Made by a program: the position numbers and the translations under genes. This document shows positions 37,225-46,757 of a stretch of 64,000 nt of DNA, piece by piece. Under the pieces are notes generated by a model. That model was not told the DNA's origin and ran no database searches. It was given only the letters and a program-made list of their open reading frames with translations. Each line of letters starts with the position of its first letter. The first letter of the stretch is position 1. The stretch comes from Nitrosomonas ureae (lineage in GTDB: Bacteria; Pseudomonadota; Gammaproteobacteria; Burkholderiales; Nitrosomonadaceae), in NCBI RefSeq assembly GCF_900108305.1, contig NZ_FNUX01000003.1, positions 1 through 64,000 of the forward strand, read 5' to 3'.

Positions 37225-38145
37225 ATGCGCGTCAGCCCAGCCTTATATAAAATCGTATTGTTTGCCTGTCTGTGTTTTTCATCGCCCATTACACACGCTA
37301 ACCAGGTTGCGTGCTTTACAACCAATATGGGACAATTTTGTGTTGAGCTTTTTGAAACACAGACACCAATCACAACCGCCAATTTCATCAGCTACATCAA
37401 CAGTGACGCCTATACCAATGGAATCTTCCATCGCAGTGTTCCTGATTTTGTCATCCAAGGTGGCGGTTTTAAAATTATTCCTGGCACCACCGGAGAATCA
37501 CTCACCGCTGTAAATTCTCTTCCTCCAATAATTAATGAATTTAAAATTTCCAATACCCGTGGAACCGTCGCCATGGCAAAAGTTGGCGGCAATCCCAACA
37601 GCGCAACCAGCCAATGGTTTGTCAACTTGAATGACAACTCTTTGAATCTGGATAATCAGAATGGAGGGTTTACCGTATTTGGCCGCGTTATTTTTGATGG
37701 CATGACCGTCTTCGATGCTATTGAAAAACTCCCCATAAGGAACCTGGGAAGTGGCAGCTTTACTGACACGCCACTGAAGGATTATGATGACTCATCATCC
37801 GTATCGTTTAATAATTTAGTCCGGATAAATAGTGTTGAGCTCATTGATACGGCAAGCATCTTCAGTCAGGAGATTTTGAGTTTTGCGGTGGATATCGGAA
37901 CAGGCAATGCGCTGGAAGTCAATTTACGGTTGATTCAAAGTAGCCCTTCCATTGTATTTGAACTCGACCTGAACAACATAGTAACGCTGGACAATATCCC
38001 CCCTAATATCGCCACTTTCTCGAGCGCAAACGGTCAATTACACATCCCATCGGCAATGATCAATCCATCCACCGTTATCAGAAACGTGCAAATGCAATTA
38101 ACCAATGCAGAATCATTTCAATTCACATTAGTCAGTTACGAATAA
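37225..38145 (+). CDS. Secreted cyclophilin-type peptidyl-prolyl isomerase with extra C-terminal domain
   Basis: The protein has 306 residues. A signal peptide (MRVSPALYKIVLFACLCFSS... to HANQ) leads into a cyclophilin domain of about 170 residues: TNMGQFCVELFE, FHRSVPDFVIQGGGF, GTVAMAKVGGNPNSATSQWF and FTVFGRVIFDGM. The last 100 residues form an additional domain, beta-rich by eye, that I do not recognise. Prolyl isomerisation of exported proteins is the expected role. The start at 37225 is chosen because it opens the signal peptide; the frame is open 33 codons further upstream and no start has a good ribosome site. Confidence 0.82.
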   Translation: MRVSPALYKIVLFACLCFSSPITHANQVACFTTNMGQFCVELFETQTPITTANFISYINSDAYTNGIFHRSVPDFVIQGGGFKIIPGTTGESLTAVNSLPPIINEFKISNTRGTVAMAKVGGNPNSATSQWFVNLNDNSLNLDNQNGGFTVFGRVIFDGMTVFDAIEKLPIRNLGSGSFTDTPLKDYDDSSSVSFNNLVRINSVELIDTASIFSQEILSFAVDIGTGNALEVNLRLIQSSPSIVFELDLNNIVTLDNIPPNIATFSSANGQLHIPSAMINPSTVIRNVQMQLTNAESFQFTLVSYE

Positions 38146-38191
38146 AATTTCGATGCGGCAAAGATACGCCCCAGAGAGGTAACGCCATGAA

Positions 38192-40033
38192 TCAACCTGA
38201 GTATCCGGATTTATCGACGGGATACGCAATTATCGCTTGCTTTAATTTAAGTATTTCAGGTTGATTGAGCGTTTCTTTTTCCAATAGCTCTTGCGCAGTT
38301 TGATTCAGCAAACCACGATTGGATTGAAGTATATTGAGCGCACGTTCCAGAGCTTGATCAACCAGCATACGAATCGCAACATCGATCTTATTAGCAGTTT
38401 CTTCACTATAATTGCGGCTTTGTGGCATAGGAACATTGGGTTGTAGAAATACCGATTGCTCCCGGTCATACGCCACGTTACCCAATGCCTCGCTCATGCC
38501 ATACCTCAGCACCATGGCGCGCGCAATATCGGTGACACGCATTAGATCATCTGCCGCGCCGGTAGAAACTTCGTTAAACACGATCTGCTCGGCTGCGCGC
38601 CCTCCCAGCAATACCGACATTTTATTTTGCAACTCCACGCGAGTCATCAAATAGCGGTCTTCGGTAGGACGTTGAATGGTGTAACCCAGTGCGCCGACAC
38701 CCCGCGGGATAATGGATACTTTATGAATCTCGTCGGTGCCCGGTAACGCCAACGCCACCATCGTATGTCCAAGCTCATGAAATGCCACTACACGGCGTTC
38801 ATCGGGGTTCAGCAGGCGGTTACGTTTTTCCAATCCTGCCACAATGCGCTCAATGGCATTATTAAAATCCGCCATCGTAACCGATGGCGCGGCACGCCGG
38901 GTTGCTAACAGAGTCGCCTCGTTGATAAGATTAGCCAGATCCGCTCCGGTAAATCCCGGCGTCAGCGCTGCAACCTCTTCAATTTTAACGTCGCTGTGCA
39001 GCTTCACTTTTCTTGCATGGACATTAAGAATTTGTTCCCGCCCGATTTTATCAGGACGATCCACCAACACCTGGCGATCGAACCGTCCGGCCCGCAACAA
39101 TGCCGGATCAAGAATCTCCGGTCTGTTGGTCGCTGCCAATAGCACGATGCCGCTGCTGGAATCGAAACCATCCAGTTCCGCCAGCAGTTGATTGAGGGTT
39201 TGTTCCTTTTCGTCATGCCCGCCACCCAATCCGTAGGCACCGCGTGCCCGCCCCAATGCATCCAGCTCATCAATAAAAATTATTGCCGGCGCCATCTGCC
39301 TTGCTTGTTCAAACAAGTCGCGCACCCTGGCCGCACCCACACCGACAAACATTTCTACAAATTCCGATCCGGAAATGGAGAAAAACGGTACACCCGCCTC
39401 ACCCGCCACTGCGCGTGCCAGCAATGTTTTTCCAGTGCCTGGCGGCCCCACCAGCAAAATACCTTTCGGTGCCCGTCCGCCTAAACGGCCATAATCCACC
39501 GGGTTTTTCAAGAAATTGATAATTTCTACCAATTCCTCCTTGGCTTCATCGACACCCGCCACATCATCGAAAGTAACCTTGGTTTCCTTTTCCACAAACA
39601 CTTTGGCGCGGCTTTTACCGATCGACATCAATCCGCCTCCCATACTGCTTCCCATGCGGCGAATCACAAATAACCAGATTCCGACAAAAATTGCTGTCGG
39701 CACAATCCAGGACAATAAATCACGCAGCCAGGTGCTTTGTACCACACCGGTATAAACCACATGATATTTATCCAGAATTTCCGCTAATTCCGGCTCCACC
39801 CGCGTCGTAACGAAATCCTTATATCCATCCGCGTGCTTTTCTTTCAATGTTCCGAAAATCTGATTCTCGGTAATTGCGATCTCGGCTACCTGCCCCTGCT
39901 CCAGCAAATGCTGGAAACGACTATAGGGAATGGGTTCAACTTGAGTATATTGCTTATACAAATTCTGCACTAACAGCAAGCCCAATAGTGCCATGGTAAT
40001 AAACCAGAAATTAAGATGCGTTCTTCTGTCCAT
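38192..40033 (-). CDS. ftsH: FtsH-family membrane AAA metalloprotease
   Basis: This membrane-bound ATP-dependent protease has 613 residues, slightly shorter than E. coli FtsH (644). Two N-terminal membrane segments flank a periplasmic domain of about 80 residues. Walker A (GPPGTGKT, near 195), Walker B ([11 protein letters not shown]), the second-region SRH arginines ([19 protein letters not shown]) and the zinc motif HELGH (near 418) are all intact. The short C-terminus and the lone position suggest a second FtsH paralogue rather than the main ftsJ-linked copy, but the rest of the genome is not visible. Confidence 0.9.
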   Translation of the reverse strand: MDRRTHLNFWFITMALLGLLLVQNLYKQYTQVEPIPYSRFQHLLEQGQVAEIAITENQIFGTLKEKHADGYKDFVTTRVEPELAEILDKYHVVYTGVVQSTWLRDLLSWIVPTAIFVGIWLFVIRRMGSSMGGGLMSIGKSRAKVFVEKETKVTFDDVAGVDEAKEELVEIINFLKNPVDYGRLGGRAPKGILLVGPPGTGKTLLARAVAGEAGVPFFSISGSEFVEMFVGVGAARVRDLFEQARQMAPAIIFIDELDALGRARGAYGLGGGHDEKEQTLNQLLAELDGFDSSSGIVLLAATNRPEILDPALLRAGRFDRQVLVDRPDKIGREQILNVHARKVKLHSDVKIEEVAALTPGFTGADLANLINEATLLATRRAAPSVTMADFNNAIERIVAGLEKRNRLLNPDERRVVAFHELGHTMVALALPGTDEIHKVSIIPRGVGALGYTIQRPTEDRYLMTRVELQNKMSVLLGGRAAEQIVFNEVSTGAADDLMRVTDIARAMVLRYGMSEALGNVAYDREQSVFLQPNVPMPQSRNYSEETANKIDVAIRMLVDQALERALNILQSNRGLLNQTAQELLEKETLNQPEILKLKQAIIAYPVDKSGYSG

Positions 40034-40154
40034 TGATTAATTCCGAAATTGGGTTGGAAAATTTATCTATTACACCGTTACAAGCGACATTATAAGATAA
40101 TGCAGCTCCGCACAAGTTTCAGCTCCGCAACCCGATGAATTGTGACGATCAGAG

Positions 40155-41501
40155 TTAGAAACGCCAGTCTAACTGCAGACCACCGATATTGATTTGCTCG
40201 GAAAACTGACCGGAAAGAAAATCCCCCGTTACACCCCTGCGACTGATCGAAGGACTGTCCATAAACAGATGCGCATATGCACCATGAATGGAAATATTAT
40301 TCCGAACTGCATAAGTAAAGCCAACAGTCAACCAATAACGATCGCTATCGGGAATTCGAGGCGATCTGTGCTGTGCATTGGGAACCGGCGTTTGATCATA
40401 AGCAAATCCTGTTCGCCATATCCATTTATGGGTTGCGGAAAAATAATTAACTCCGAAAGCATAACGCCACGTATCGTTCCATTTAAGATTTTGCACATCA
40501 TCGGATTGCGATGAGGAGAAATTCGTTCTGAGTTCTCGAACCAAGCTCCAATGCGTCCATAAAACATCCGCGGAAACTTCCCAGCGCGGATTGAGATGGT
40601 GCGAGAAACCGAATAAGACCGAGTCCGGCAAAGTCACTGGTGTAACCGCATGCGTATCCACCAAAATATTTCCTTGCGTCAGCGCAATGGCTTTATCCGG
40701 TATCGTAAAATTTGCATTCCCTTTCACGTCATGAGCAACGCGGGAACGATAACTGACGCCGAATCGAGTATCAGGAGTCAGCGCGTAGAATGCGCCCAGA
40801 TTGTAGCCAAAACCGACGCTATCGCCCTTGAGCGAAACATGCCCATCCGCGGCTTGCGGCGCAATTCCCTGACTCAGGCATGGCAATGCGCCCTGCAATA
40901 AAAAACATGCCGGCCCCAGATCAATTGCGTTGGTTAATTTGGCTCGCAGGTACTGGACATTAAAACCGGCACCTAAAGAAAATTTTTCGGTCAGCTTGAA
41001 CGACATAGACGGATTAAAGTTAATCGTCAGAATTTCTGAATCAATGGCCTGGTAACGCCCTTTCCAGTCCGAATCATAACTATTGCGCATGCCATAAGGT
41101 ATATTAAATCCAAAACCAAAGGCTACGCGGTTTGACAACTCCTGCACATAATAAAAATTCGGAATGAAAACCGATTGCCCGGCATCTCCGCCATTCCCGC
41201 CCGTAAGCGGCGCGTTACCTAGCTGCGAAGCGCTATTATGAAAAGTCGCAGACGGTGCGATATAGTAACTCGCGGCAGAAATCAATTTACCGCGCACCTG
41301 ACTCATCGCAGCCGGATTAAAGAACACCATACTGCCATCACCCGTATTAGTGGGCGCGCCAGAGAACGCTTGACCCAGTTCCTTGACACTGTGTTCCATC
41401 ACAGCAATACCGGCACCGGATACCGGCGAAGAAACCGCGAGTAAAATAAACCCGGTGCACAGAAACTTCCAATAAAATAAACCTTCTGCAATACGTCTCA
41501 T
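40155..41501 (-). CDS. FadL/TodX-family outer-membrane transporter
   Basis: This outer-membrane beta-barrel has about 448 residues and takes up hydrophobic compounds. A signal peptide ends around SPVSGAG. The family's N-terminal hatch motif is visible as FSGAPTNTGDGSMVFFNPAAMSQ, similar to the NPA box of FadL. The strands alternate to a C-terminal GGLQLDWRF with the terminal Phe typical of BAM substrates. Starts at 41549, 41513 and 41501 are possible; 41501 opens the best signal peptide, though GGGAG is 13 bases away. Substrates could be fatty acids or aromatic hydrocarbons. Confidence 0.85.
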   Translation of the reverse strand: MRRIAEGLFYWKFLCTGFILLAVSSPVSGAGIAVMEHSVKELGQAFSGAPTNTGDGSMVFFNPAAMSQVRGKLISAASYYIAPSATFHNSASQLGNAPLTGGNGGDAGQSVFIPNFYYVQELSNRVAFGFGFNIPYGMRNSYDSDWKGRYQAIDSEILTINFNPSMSFKLTEKFSLGAGFNVQYLRAKLTNAIDLGPACFLLQGALPCLSQGIAPQAADGHVSLKGDSVGFGYNLGAFYALTPDTRFGVSYRSRVAHDVKGNANFTIPDKAIALTQGNILVDTHAVTPVTLPDSVLFGFSHHLNPRWEVSADVLWTHWSLVRELRTNFSSSQSDDVQNLKWNDTWRYAFGVNYFSATHKWIWRTGFAYDQTPVPNAQHRSPRIPDSDRYWLTVGFTYAVRNNISIHGAYAHLFMDSPSISRRGVTGDFLSGQFSEQINIGGLQLDWRF

Positions 41502-41847
41502 ATTAATGAGCATACTCCCGTAATTTTTCTCCAGTGCCTTACCCGCCATGTCGCACTATAGAAGCTTACTTTATTTCAAAAAATATTAAGCCCAATTTTT
41601 TGAGTATGGATATAAGAATTCTCTGACATGTAACGCAATGAATATTTATATCTTTCACGCACTCCGCATTTTGCCATAGAAAACCGCATATTTACTCACC
41701 GATTTCAAGTCGCTGAGAAGCGATGCACCCTCACTCGAAACTACGCTTGCACAATCATCGTAACCATTCAGCAATACTCCAAAAATCTCCATTATCTTCC
41801 TGCAAAAAAGCCTTATTATATGATGTCAGGATCCAATTAATCACAAT
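41502..41847. other. Divergent intergenic region, nothing recognised
   Basis: This AT-rich stretch between the FadL-like gene and the PAS-GGDEF-EAL gene contains the promoters of both. No gene, strong hairpin or regulator box could be identified by eye. Confidence 0.3.
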
Positions 41848-44244
41848 GTGAATTCCCAATCTCCCCCTCCCAATCGTTCTGGCGCATTACTGGCGGAACA
41901 AATCAAGCTGACTTATCAGCAAGCTCCTAAGGCATTATTTGTCACATTGATTGTTGCCACCATGCTAGCTTATATTTTTTGGGGATTGGTCGGAGAAAAC
42001 TGGCTTCTAGGCTGGCTGGCGGCAATTTATGTCCTCACTCTCGGCAGGTTTCTGATGGTCAAAGCCTATTTTCGTAAAATGCCATCCGCTGCCGAATCAG
42101 TAACCTGGGGGCGGCAATTTTTTATTAGCATACTATTAGCAGGGATACTGTGGGGTTCTGCCGGGAGCATTTTTTTTGTTGCCGATAGTGCCATTCATCA
42201 ACTGTTTCTGGCCTACTTACTAGGCGGCATGATTGCAGGCGCAATGGCAACCTTATCATCGTATAAAGGCGCCTTCTTAGCTTTTTCGGTACCTGTCGCG
42301 CTTCCTTTCACCTATCAGGTCATCATGCACGAAAGCGATATTCAGATGATCATCGCGCTGACTTATTTGCTGTTTGTACTTACCATGAGCAGAATTTCAC
42401 ACCAACTGCATCAGACAGTCACGGATTCGTTAAAATTCCGTTTTGATAACGTTGAGCTGCTAAAGCGCCTGATTCAAACCAAAAACCAACTGGAGCAGCG
42501 AGTAGCGGAACGCACCGAAGCGCTCACCATAACCAATGATATCCTGCATCAGGAAAAAGAGCTGTTTCAGATCACATTGGCAAGCATCAGTGATGCAGTC
42601 ATCACCACGGATACCCATGGAAAAATCACTTTCCTGAATCCAACTGCGGAAATATTTACCGGTTGGAGCAATGCGGAAATGCACGACACATCGCTACAGA
42701 ACGTATTCAATATTATGGACATAGCCACCCATAAACCGGCCCCGGACCCATTGATAGATCACTTAAACGAGCTTGAAAATTCTTCCAGGTACCGCGAATG
42801 TATACTGATCCATAGAGACAAGAAAGAATACATCATTGATTACGCCGTAGCGCCGATTCAAGACGAACAAAAACATATGATTGGTGCCGTGATAACGTTT
42901 CGCGACGTGACGGAACAACGCAAGTTGACGTTGAAACTTGCCTACCAAGCTGCACATGACTCGTTAACCGGTTTGCTCAATCGTAAGGAATTCGAGAATC
43001 GCCTCAGCAAAATCCTGACATCCATACGCAAAAATGACATGCATGCGCTGCTGTATCTTGATCTCGATCAATTCAAAATTATCAACGACAGTTGCGGCCA
43101 TAGTGCCGGTGATAAATTGTTGCGTCAAGTAACCGCATTATTGCATTCCAAACTGCGCGCAAGAGACACATTGGCACGTCTTGGCGGTGATGAATTCGGT
43201 GTTATTCTCGAGCACTGCCCTAGAGATCAAGCGCTACAAGTAGCCGACACATTACGTGAGCTGGTGCAAAATTTCCGTTTCCAATGGCGGGGAAAAACTT
43301 TCACTATTGGTGTAAGCATCGGATTATTTCCGATCACTCATGAGAATCAAGGTCTCGAGCATGCACTCAATGCAGCTGACAGCGCTTGTTATGCCGCCAA
43401 AGAACAAGGACGCAATCGAGTACAGATATATCAATCCGTACCTCATCTGCAAGATTCTGTCGAAATGCAACAATGGTTGCCGCGTATTCAGAATGCCCTG
43501 ACAGAGCAACGTTTTCAGCTTTATTATCAACCAATCCAATTAATCTCGCCGGAGCACACGGAACAGGAACAACATGGTGAAATTTTGTTGCGCCTGCAAG
43601 ATGAGAATGGTCAATTGATTATGCCCGGAGCATTTCTACCTGCCGCAGGGCGGCATGATCAAATACTGCTAATCGATCGCTGGGTGGTGCAACGATCACT
43701 ACAGCTCATAAAAGCGCATGCAGCACACACAACCAATGCAATCTACACCGTCAATATATCCGGACAAGCACTTGTAAGCGGGGACTTCCTTGATTTCACG
43801 GTAAGCAGCATCAAAGCCAGCCAGTTGGATCCCGCCTGTATCTGTTTCGAAATTAGTGAACAGACTGCGCTGAATGACTTACAGCATGTTGTACGTTTTG
43901 TCACTACCTTGAAAGAATTGGGCTGTCGCATTTCCATCGATGATTTTAGCAGCAACTTATCATCGTTCAGTTATTTGAAAGATATTCCGCTTGATTATCT
44001 GAAAATCGACGGGCGATTGATCAAAAATATGCTTACTGATCCGATCAACCAGGCAATGGTTGAATCGATTCATCACATCGGCCATATCATGCGGCTTAAA
44101 ACAATCGCCGTGTGGGTGGAAAATGATCAAACACTGCAAATTCTGGAAAATATCGGTGTCGATTATGTACAAGGCTTCTGGGTGGCTGAACCCACACCTC
44201 TTAATGCGGGCTTACCCTCAACTGACAAAAAGGCTCAGGGATAA
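41848..44244 (+). CDS. Membrane PAS-GGDEF-EAL cyclic-di-GMP protein
   Basis: The protein has 798 residues. Five or six membrane segments fill residues 25-190, then a coiled linker, a PAS domain (about 235-360), GGDEF (about 365-525) and EAL (about 540-790). The cyclase motif RLGGDEFG is intact near 446, with the inhibitory I-site RARD five residues upstream. The EAL domain looks partly degenerate: EAL reads EILLR, the Asn (TVNISG), Glu (FEISEQ) and DD (SIDDFSS) positions are kept, but the usual AExVE motif reads AVWVEN. Diguanylate cyclase activity is likely and phosphodiesterase activity doubtful. The start is GTG; AGGA is far upstream. Confidence 0.88.
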   Translation: MNSQSPPPNRSGALLAEQIKLTYQQAPKALFVTLIVATMLAYIFWGLVGENWLLGWLAAIYVLTLGRFLMVKAYFRKMPSAAESVTWGRQFFISILLAGILWGSAGSIFFVADSAIHQLFLAYLLGGMIAGAMATLSSYKGAFLAFSVPVALPFTYQVIMHESDIQMIIALTYLLFVLTMSRISHQLHQTVTDSLKFRFDNVELLKRLIQTKNQLEQRVAERTEALTITNDILHQEKELFQITLASISDAVITTDTHGKITFLNPTAEIFTGWSNAEMHDTSLQNVFNIMDIATHKPAPDPLIDHLNELENSSRYRECILIHRDKKEYIIDYAVAPIQDEQKHMIGAVITFRDVTEQRKLTLKLAYQAAHDSLTGLLNRKEFENRLSKILTSIRKNDMHALLYLDLDQFKIINDSCGHSAGDKLLRQVTALLHSKLRARDTLARLGGDEFGVILEHCPRDQALQVADTLRELVQNFRFQWRGKTFTIGVSIGLFPITHENQGLEHALNAADSACYAAKEQGRNRVQIYQSVPHLQDSVEMQQWLPRIQNALTEQRFQLYYQPIQLISPEHTEQEQHGEILLRLQDENGQLIMPGAFLPAAGRHDQILLIDRWVVQRSLQLIKAHAAHTTNAIYTVNISGQALVSGDFLDFTVSSIKASQLDPACICFEISEQTALNDLQHVVRFVTTLKELGCRISIDDFSSNLSSFSYLKDIPLDYLKIDGRLIKNMLTDPINQAMVESIHHIGHIMRLKTIAVWVENDQTLQILENIGVDYVQGFWVAEPTPLNAGLPSTDKKAQG

Positions 44245-44406
44245 TCTCCAACCCGCTTTCCTTTCTGCATTACTATACGCCTATGAACCAACTGATGATG
44301 GGTAAACTATATTGAAGGTAATGATTCCAAAGACGGTTTCTAGTTATAGATAAAGCAGTATTCGAGGTCATTAGCACGTACTTTTTTAACGCACTCAATG
44401 ATTTCT

Positions 44407-44442
44407 AAGAATATAATTTTATTAATATAAAATTATATTCTT
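44407..44442. repeat. AT-rich inverted repeat beside the attachment site
   Basis: AAGAATATAATTTTA and TAAAATTATATTCTT form perfect 15-base arms around a 6-base loop TTAATA. It ends 2 bases before the candidate att core. It may be a terminator for the upstream gene or a structural feature of the integration site. Confidence 0.8.
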
Positions 44443-44444
44443 GG

Positions 44445-44458
44445 GAGAGGGGGAACCG
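44445..44458. repeat. Candidate distal attachment site (att) of the element
   Basis: GAGAGGGGGAACCG matches 13 of 14 bases of GAGAGGGGGAATCG at 48780-48793 inside the tRNA-Leu 3' half. The same orientation and the 4.3-kb separation, with an integrase gene next to the tRNA, fit a site-specific insertion. Confidence 0.6.
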
Positions 44459-44514
44459 CGAAATGGCCTTAAACCATTAACTGGCATAGCTTATATAACT
44501 ATAAATTAAAAAAA

Positions 44515-44534
44515 TACCGTCATAAGTACCGTCA
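44515..44534. promoter_or_regulatory. Paired TACCGTCA repeats, candidate arm-type sites (left)
   Basis: Two perfect copies of TACCGTCA start 12 bases apart. Inverted and variant copies occur at the other end of the element (48610-48671). Repeats near both ends of a tyrosine-integrase element are typical of arm-type integrase or excisionase binding sites. Confidence 0.45.
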
Positions 44535-44679
44535 AATTCTACTGTTGAGTATCATGTAAGGGGGATGAGTGCGCCCAATTATTGGTGTTAACGTTAACTA
44601 AAGCTTAGACTAGCGGTATTTTATTTAAAACACCTAAAACTATCATCCGCCCCTGACAAGAAATATCCCCCTACCAGAA

Positions 44680-45045
44680 TCATAAACTATCCATAAGCGC
44701 GTCATAACGTGCAAGCTTTGCTGCATTAGTAAGTCCAGGTTTAATCGGTTCCACTTTGCACAGTTCCAATACTTTAAAGCTAGCCGCTAATCTATCCTTG
44801 GGTGATAGCCCTTCATCATTCAGTGAATCTTCAATTGTTTTTAGTGCCCGCCCGCACAAGCTTCTTAACCGCTCAGAATGCGCCGCTTTGATGTTTGTAA
44901 GATATTGATTCAATGCTGCGCGAAACTCAGGGTCTGCACGCCAAACACTCACTGTTTTTGCCGTTATTTTCAAGGTTTCCGCTATTTCTTGACACATTTT
45001 TCCCTGGGCCAGCAATAAAATTGCTTGTTCCTGTTTTTCGTTCAT
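44680..45045 (-). CDS. HTH protein of the mobile element
   Basis: The 121-residue protein has an N-terminal helix-turn-helix (AILLLAQGKMCQEIAETLKI followed by TAKTVSVWRADPEF) of the kind found in phage small-terminase-like and phBC6A51-type proteins. The rest is helical (RALKTIEDSLNDEGLSPKDR). It probably binds DNA in regulation of the element. The start at 45045 is chosen because AAGGA lies 9 bases upstream; the frame is open three codons earlier. Confidence 0.7.
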   Translation of the reverse strand: MNEKQEQAILLLAQGKMCQEIAETLKITAKTVSVWRADPEFRAALNQYLTNIKAAHSERLRSLCGRALKTIEDSLNDEGLSPKDRLAASFKVLELCKVEPIKPGLTNAAKLARYDALMDSL

Positions 45046-45175
45046 TTTTAACATTCCTTAACTTTTATTTACTTATAAACTTCTTCATTAATCTGTGATT
45101 TATTGCCATCTCAACTAGATTGCAAATGAAACACTATACACAGGATAGTGTTTGATGTTTTTGAGGGTCAAAACG

Positions 45176-45949
45176 CTATATAGTGTTTATTTCTTTTCCC
45201 TTGCCTTTGGAAGTCATGATCTGTACGAATGATCTACCGGTATATTTTGCAGGCTGGTGTTTTTGATTAATCCCCAACAATTGCGCATAAGGTAGCGGAT
45301 CATTGTGAATAGCATCACGCACACATGGCCAAATGAGTGACTTAATCACTGGATCAATCGCTAAGACGGCCAATATCTGTCTTTCGAGGGATTCTTTAGT
45401 TTTTCCATTCATTCGTTTGGCATCATTCCTACTAAGGCCATAATACCCTGCAACTTCTGCATGAAACACGTTAATCAAACGGGTTAAATTACCAATGCCC
45501 CCCATGATCTTATTGCCTTGCATTTTGTTATTCAGTAACGGCAAAATTAAGGCGTGCGCATGAGGTGCGCTTTCATCTAAATGGACATCAAAAGATAACA
45601 ACACCCCCGGCACATGCCGTTTAACCCATTCCAAGCAATCTCTAAAGAAAGGCCTTGTGTCTTGCTGGTGTCGATCAATGGGCAGGCTAAAAATTATTTC
45701 AATGCCCATTACTTGATTGGTACGTGTTTGATCTATCCCAGCCTGTAACAGTAAAACTTTAGCATGACGATCAATCGATTCGGCACTATCCGATGTTGTC
45801 AATGAGTAGTTTAATGACGTTCTGAGTGCATCAATATTGGCGCCAGCGGCACGTTCAGCCTGTAGCGTGCGTTTATTATGTTTCAATGCATTCAGTACGC
45901 CATTTTTCCCCTTAACCTTACCTAGCCGTAATAAATGGCTTGCTGCCAT
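45176..45949 (-). CDS. MOBV-type relaxase (Mob/Pre-like)
   Basis: The 257-residue protein carries the metal-binding HxDExxPHxH motif in VHLDESAPHAHALILPL, the signature of the MOBV relaxase and plasmid recombination family. Relaxases nick at oriT and lead DNA transfer. The protein is short compared with typical MOBV relaxases (over 400 residues), lacking a long C-terminal extension. It starts 3 bases after the stop of the 46-residue gene, with GAAGG overlapping that gene's end. Its presence identifies the island as a mobilisable element. Confidence 0.8.
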   Translation of the reverse strand: MAASHLLRLGKVKGKNGVLNALKHNKRTLQAERAAGANIDALRTSLNYSLTTSDSAESIDRHAKVLLLQAGIDQTRTNQVMGIEIIFSLPIDRHQQDTRPFFRDCLEWVKRHVPGVLLSFDVHLDESAPHAHALILPLLNNKMQGNKIMGGIGNLTRLINVFHAEVAGYYGLSRNDAKRMNGKTKESLERQILAVLAIDPVIKSLIWPCVRDAIHNDPLPYAQLLGINQKHQPAKYTGRSFVQIMTSKGKGKEINTI

Positions 45950-45952
45950 CTT

Positions 45953-46093
45953 TCAACCTTCCGCAAGCCTAGATAAGTACAAATAAATAGACCATAACTC
46001 GTTTATACTCTGGGAAGGTATATCAGCGCCCATCCCCAGATAAGAAAAACGCACCAGCAGCATTTCCAGACGTTCCAGCCATCTTTCATTCAT
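45953..46093 (-). CDS. 46-residue protein coupled to the relaxase gene
   Basis: A short ORF begins with ATG inside the end of the HTH gene (overlapping its TGA) and ends 3 bases before the relaxase start. It encodes a small amphipathic helical protein (MNERWLERLEMLLVRFSYLG to LSRLAEG). Tight coupling on both sides suggests it is translated and may be an accessory to the relaxase, in the place where MobC-like genes often lie. No family is recognised. Confidence 0.5.
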   Translation of the reverse strand: MNERWLERLEMLLVRFSYLGMGADIPSQSINELWSIYLYLSRLAEG

Positions 46094-46382
46094 GATCTAC
46101 CCCGCTATGTAAGACATAGCAACCAACACGATGCTTATCACCATTTTCAGCCTCAATGACTTGCCACACTGTTTCGATAAAAAACCCTTTTTGCCTTAAT
46201 TGCAATATTCGTGCTGGTGGGTGGTAGACGCCCAATCCACGACTGGCTTCATAGGTGTTGATACTGAACAGATGCAAGGCTCGCAATAATCGGGTACATT
46301 GCTGTTTTGCGTTATCGCCGGTAAACTGCTGGTTGATTTCTTTAAAAGCCACTTCTTTATGGGGTGGTATTTTTTTGTTCAT
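46086..46382 (-). CDS. Winged-HTH protein of the mobile element
   Basis: The 98-residue protein has a central segment (LLRALHLFSINTYEASRGLG followed by VYHPPARILQLRQKGFFIET) that matches the helix-turn-helix pattern of the HTH_39-type domain seen in phage and plasmid proteins. It probably regulates the element's mobilisation genes. It starts 1 base after the AlpA-like gene's stop and overlaps the 46-residue gene. Confidence 0.65.
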   Translation of the reverse strand: MNKKIPPHKEVAFKEINQQFTGDNAKQQCTRLLRALHLFSINTYEASRGLGVYHPPARILQLRQKGFFIETVWQVIEAENGDKHRVGCYVLHSGVDHE

Positions 46383-46383
46383 A

Positions 46384-46623
46384 TTAAGCCCCTTGATTGC
46401 CGGTGATCGCTAACGCTGCGCGAAGCTCACCAACATTCCAGCAAGTGGTACGAGGGGATAATTTTCTGGGCCTAGGTATGCGCCCGGCATTTACACCACG
46501 CCATACACTGGCAGCAGAACAGGCGTATAAGGCTTGTACGACTGGTTGCCTCACATTGGCAGTATCAGGGAGCTGATCGAAGTTTTTGAGAGCTTCAGGG
46601 ATTGAGGTTTGAATTGCTTTCAT
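46384..46623 (-). CDS. AlpA/Xis-like regulator of the mobile element
   Basis: The 79-residue protein has the pattern of AlpA-type excisionase or regulator proteins: VVQALYACSAASVWRGVNAG, then IPRPRKLSPRTTCWNVGEL. In this family the HTH binds repeats near the attachment site to direct excision. It is the first gene of a block (AlpA-like, HTH, 46-residue, relaxase) with very short spacers. It is distinct from the split AlpA-like gene at 1755. Confidence 0.7.
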   Translation of the reverse strand: MKAIQTSIPEALKNFDQLPDTANVRQPVVQALYACSAASVWRGVNAGRIPRPRKLSPRTTCWNVGELRAALAITGNQGA

Positions 46624-46757
46624 ACGATATTTTCCTGTAGTTGTGGATTGCAGGTAGAATCATAAGAAAATCAATTTTTACTTCCTATATGGCATAGTTA
46701 AGAAGTCAAAATAAGGGTATTAAAAATAACTTTCTTTGCTTTGCCCTATCTTATCGT

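Larger units (their letters stand above)
44245..44679. other. Left boundary region of the tRNA-Leu element
   Basis: The stretch from the end of the GGDEF-EAL gene to the first gene of the integrated element holds no coding region. It contains the AT-rich inverted repeat at 44407, the candidate attachment core at 44445 and two TACCGTCA repeats at 44515 and 44527, each listed separately. Confidence 0.5.

Noticed and set aside
44407..44442. AT-rich inverted repeat considered as an insertion sequence terminal repeat
   Set aside because: The arms are adjacent (6-base loop) with no transposase between them, so it is a hairpin, not a pair of terminal repeats.
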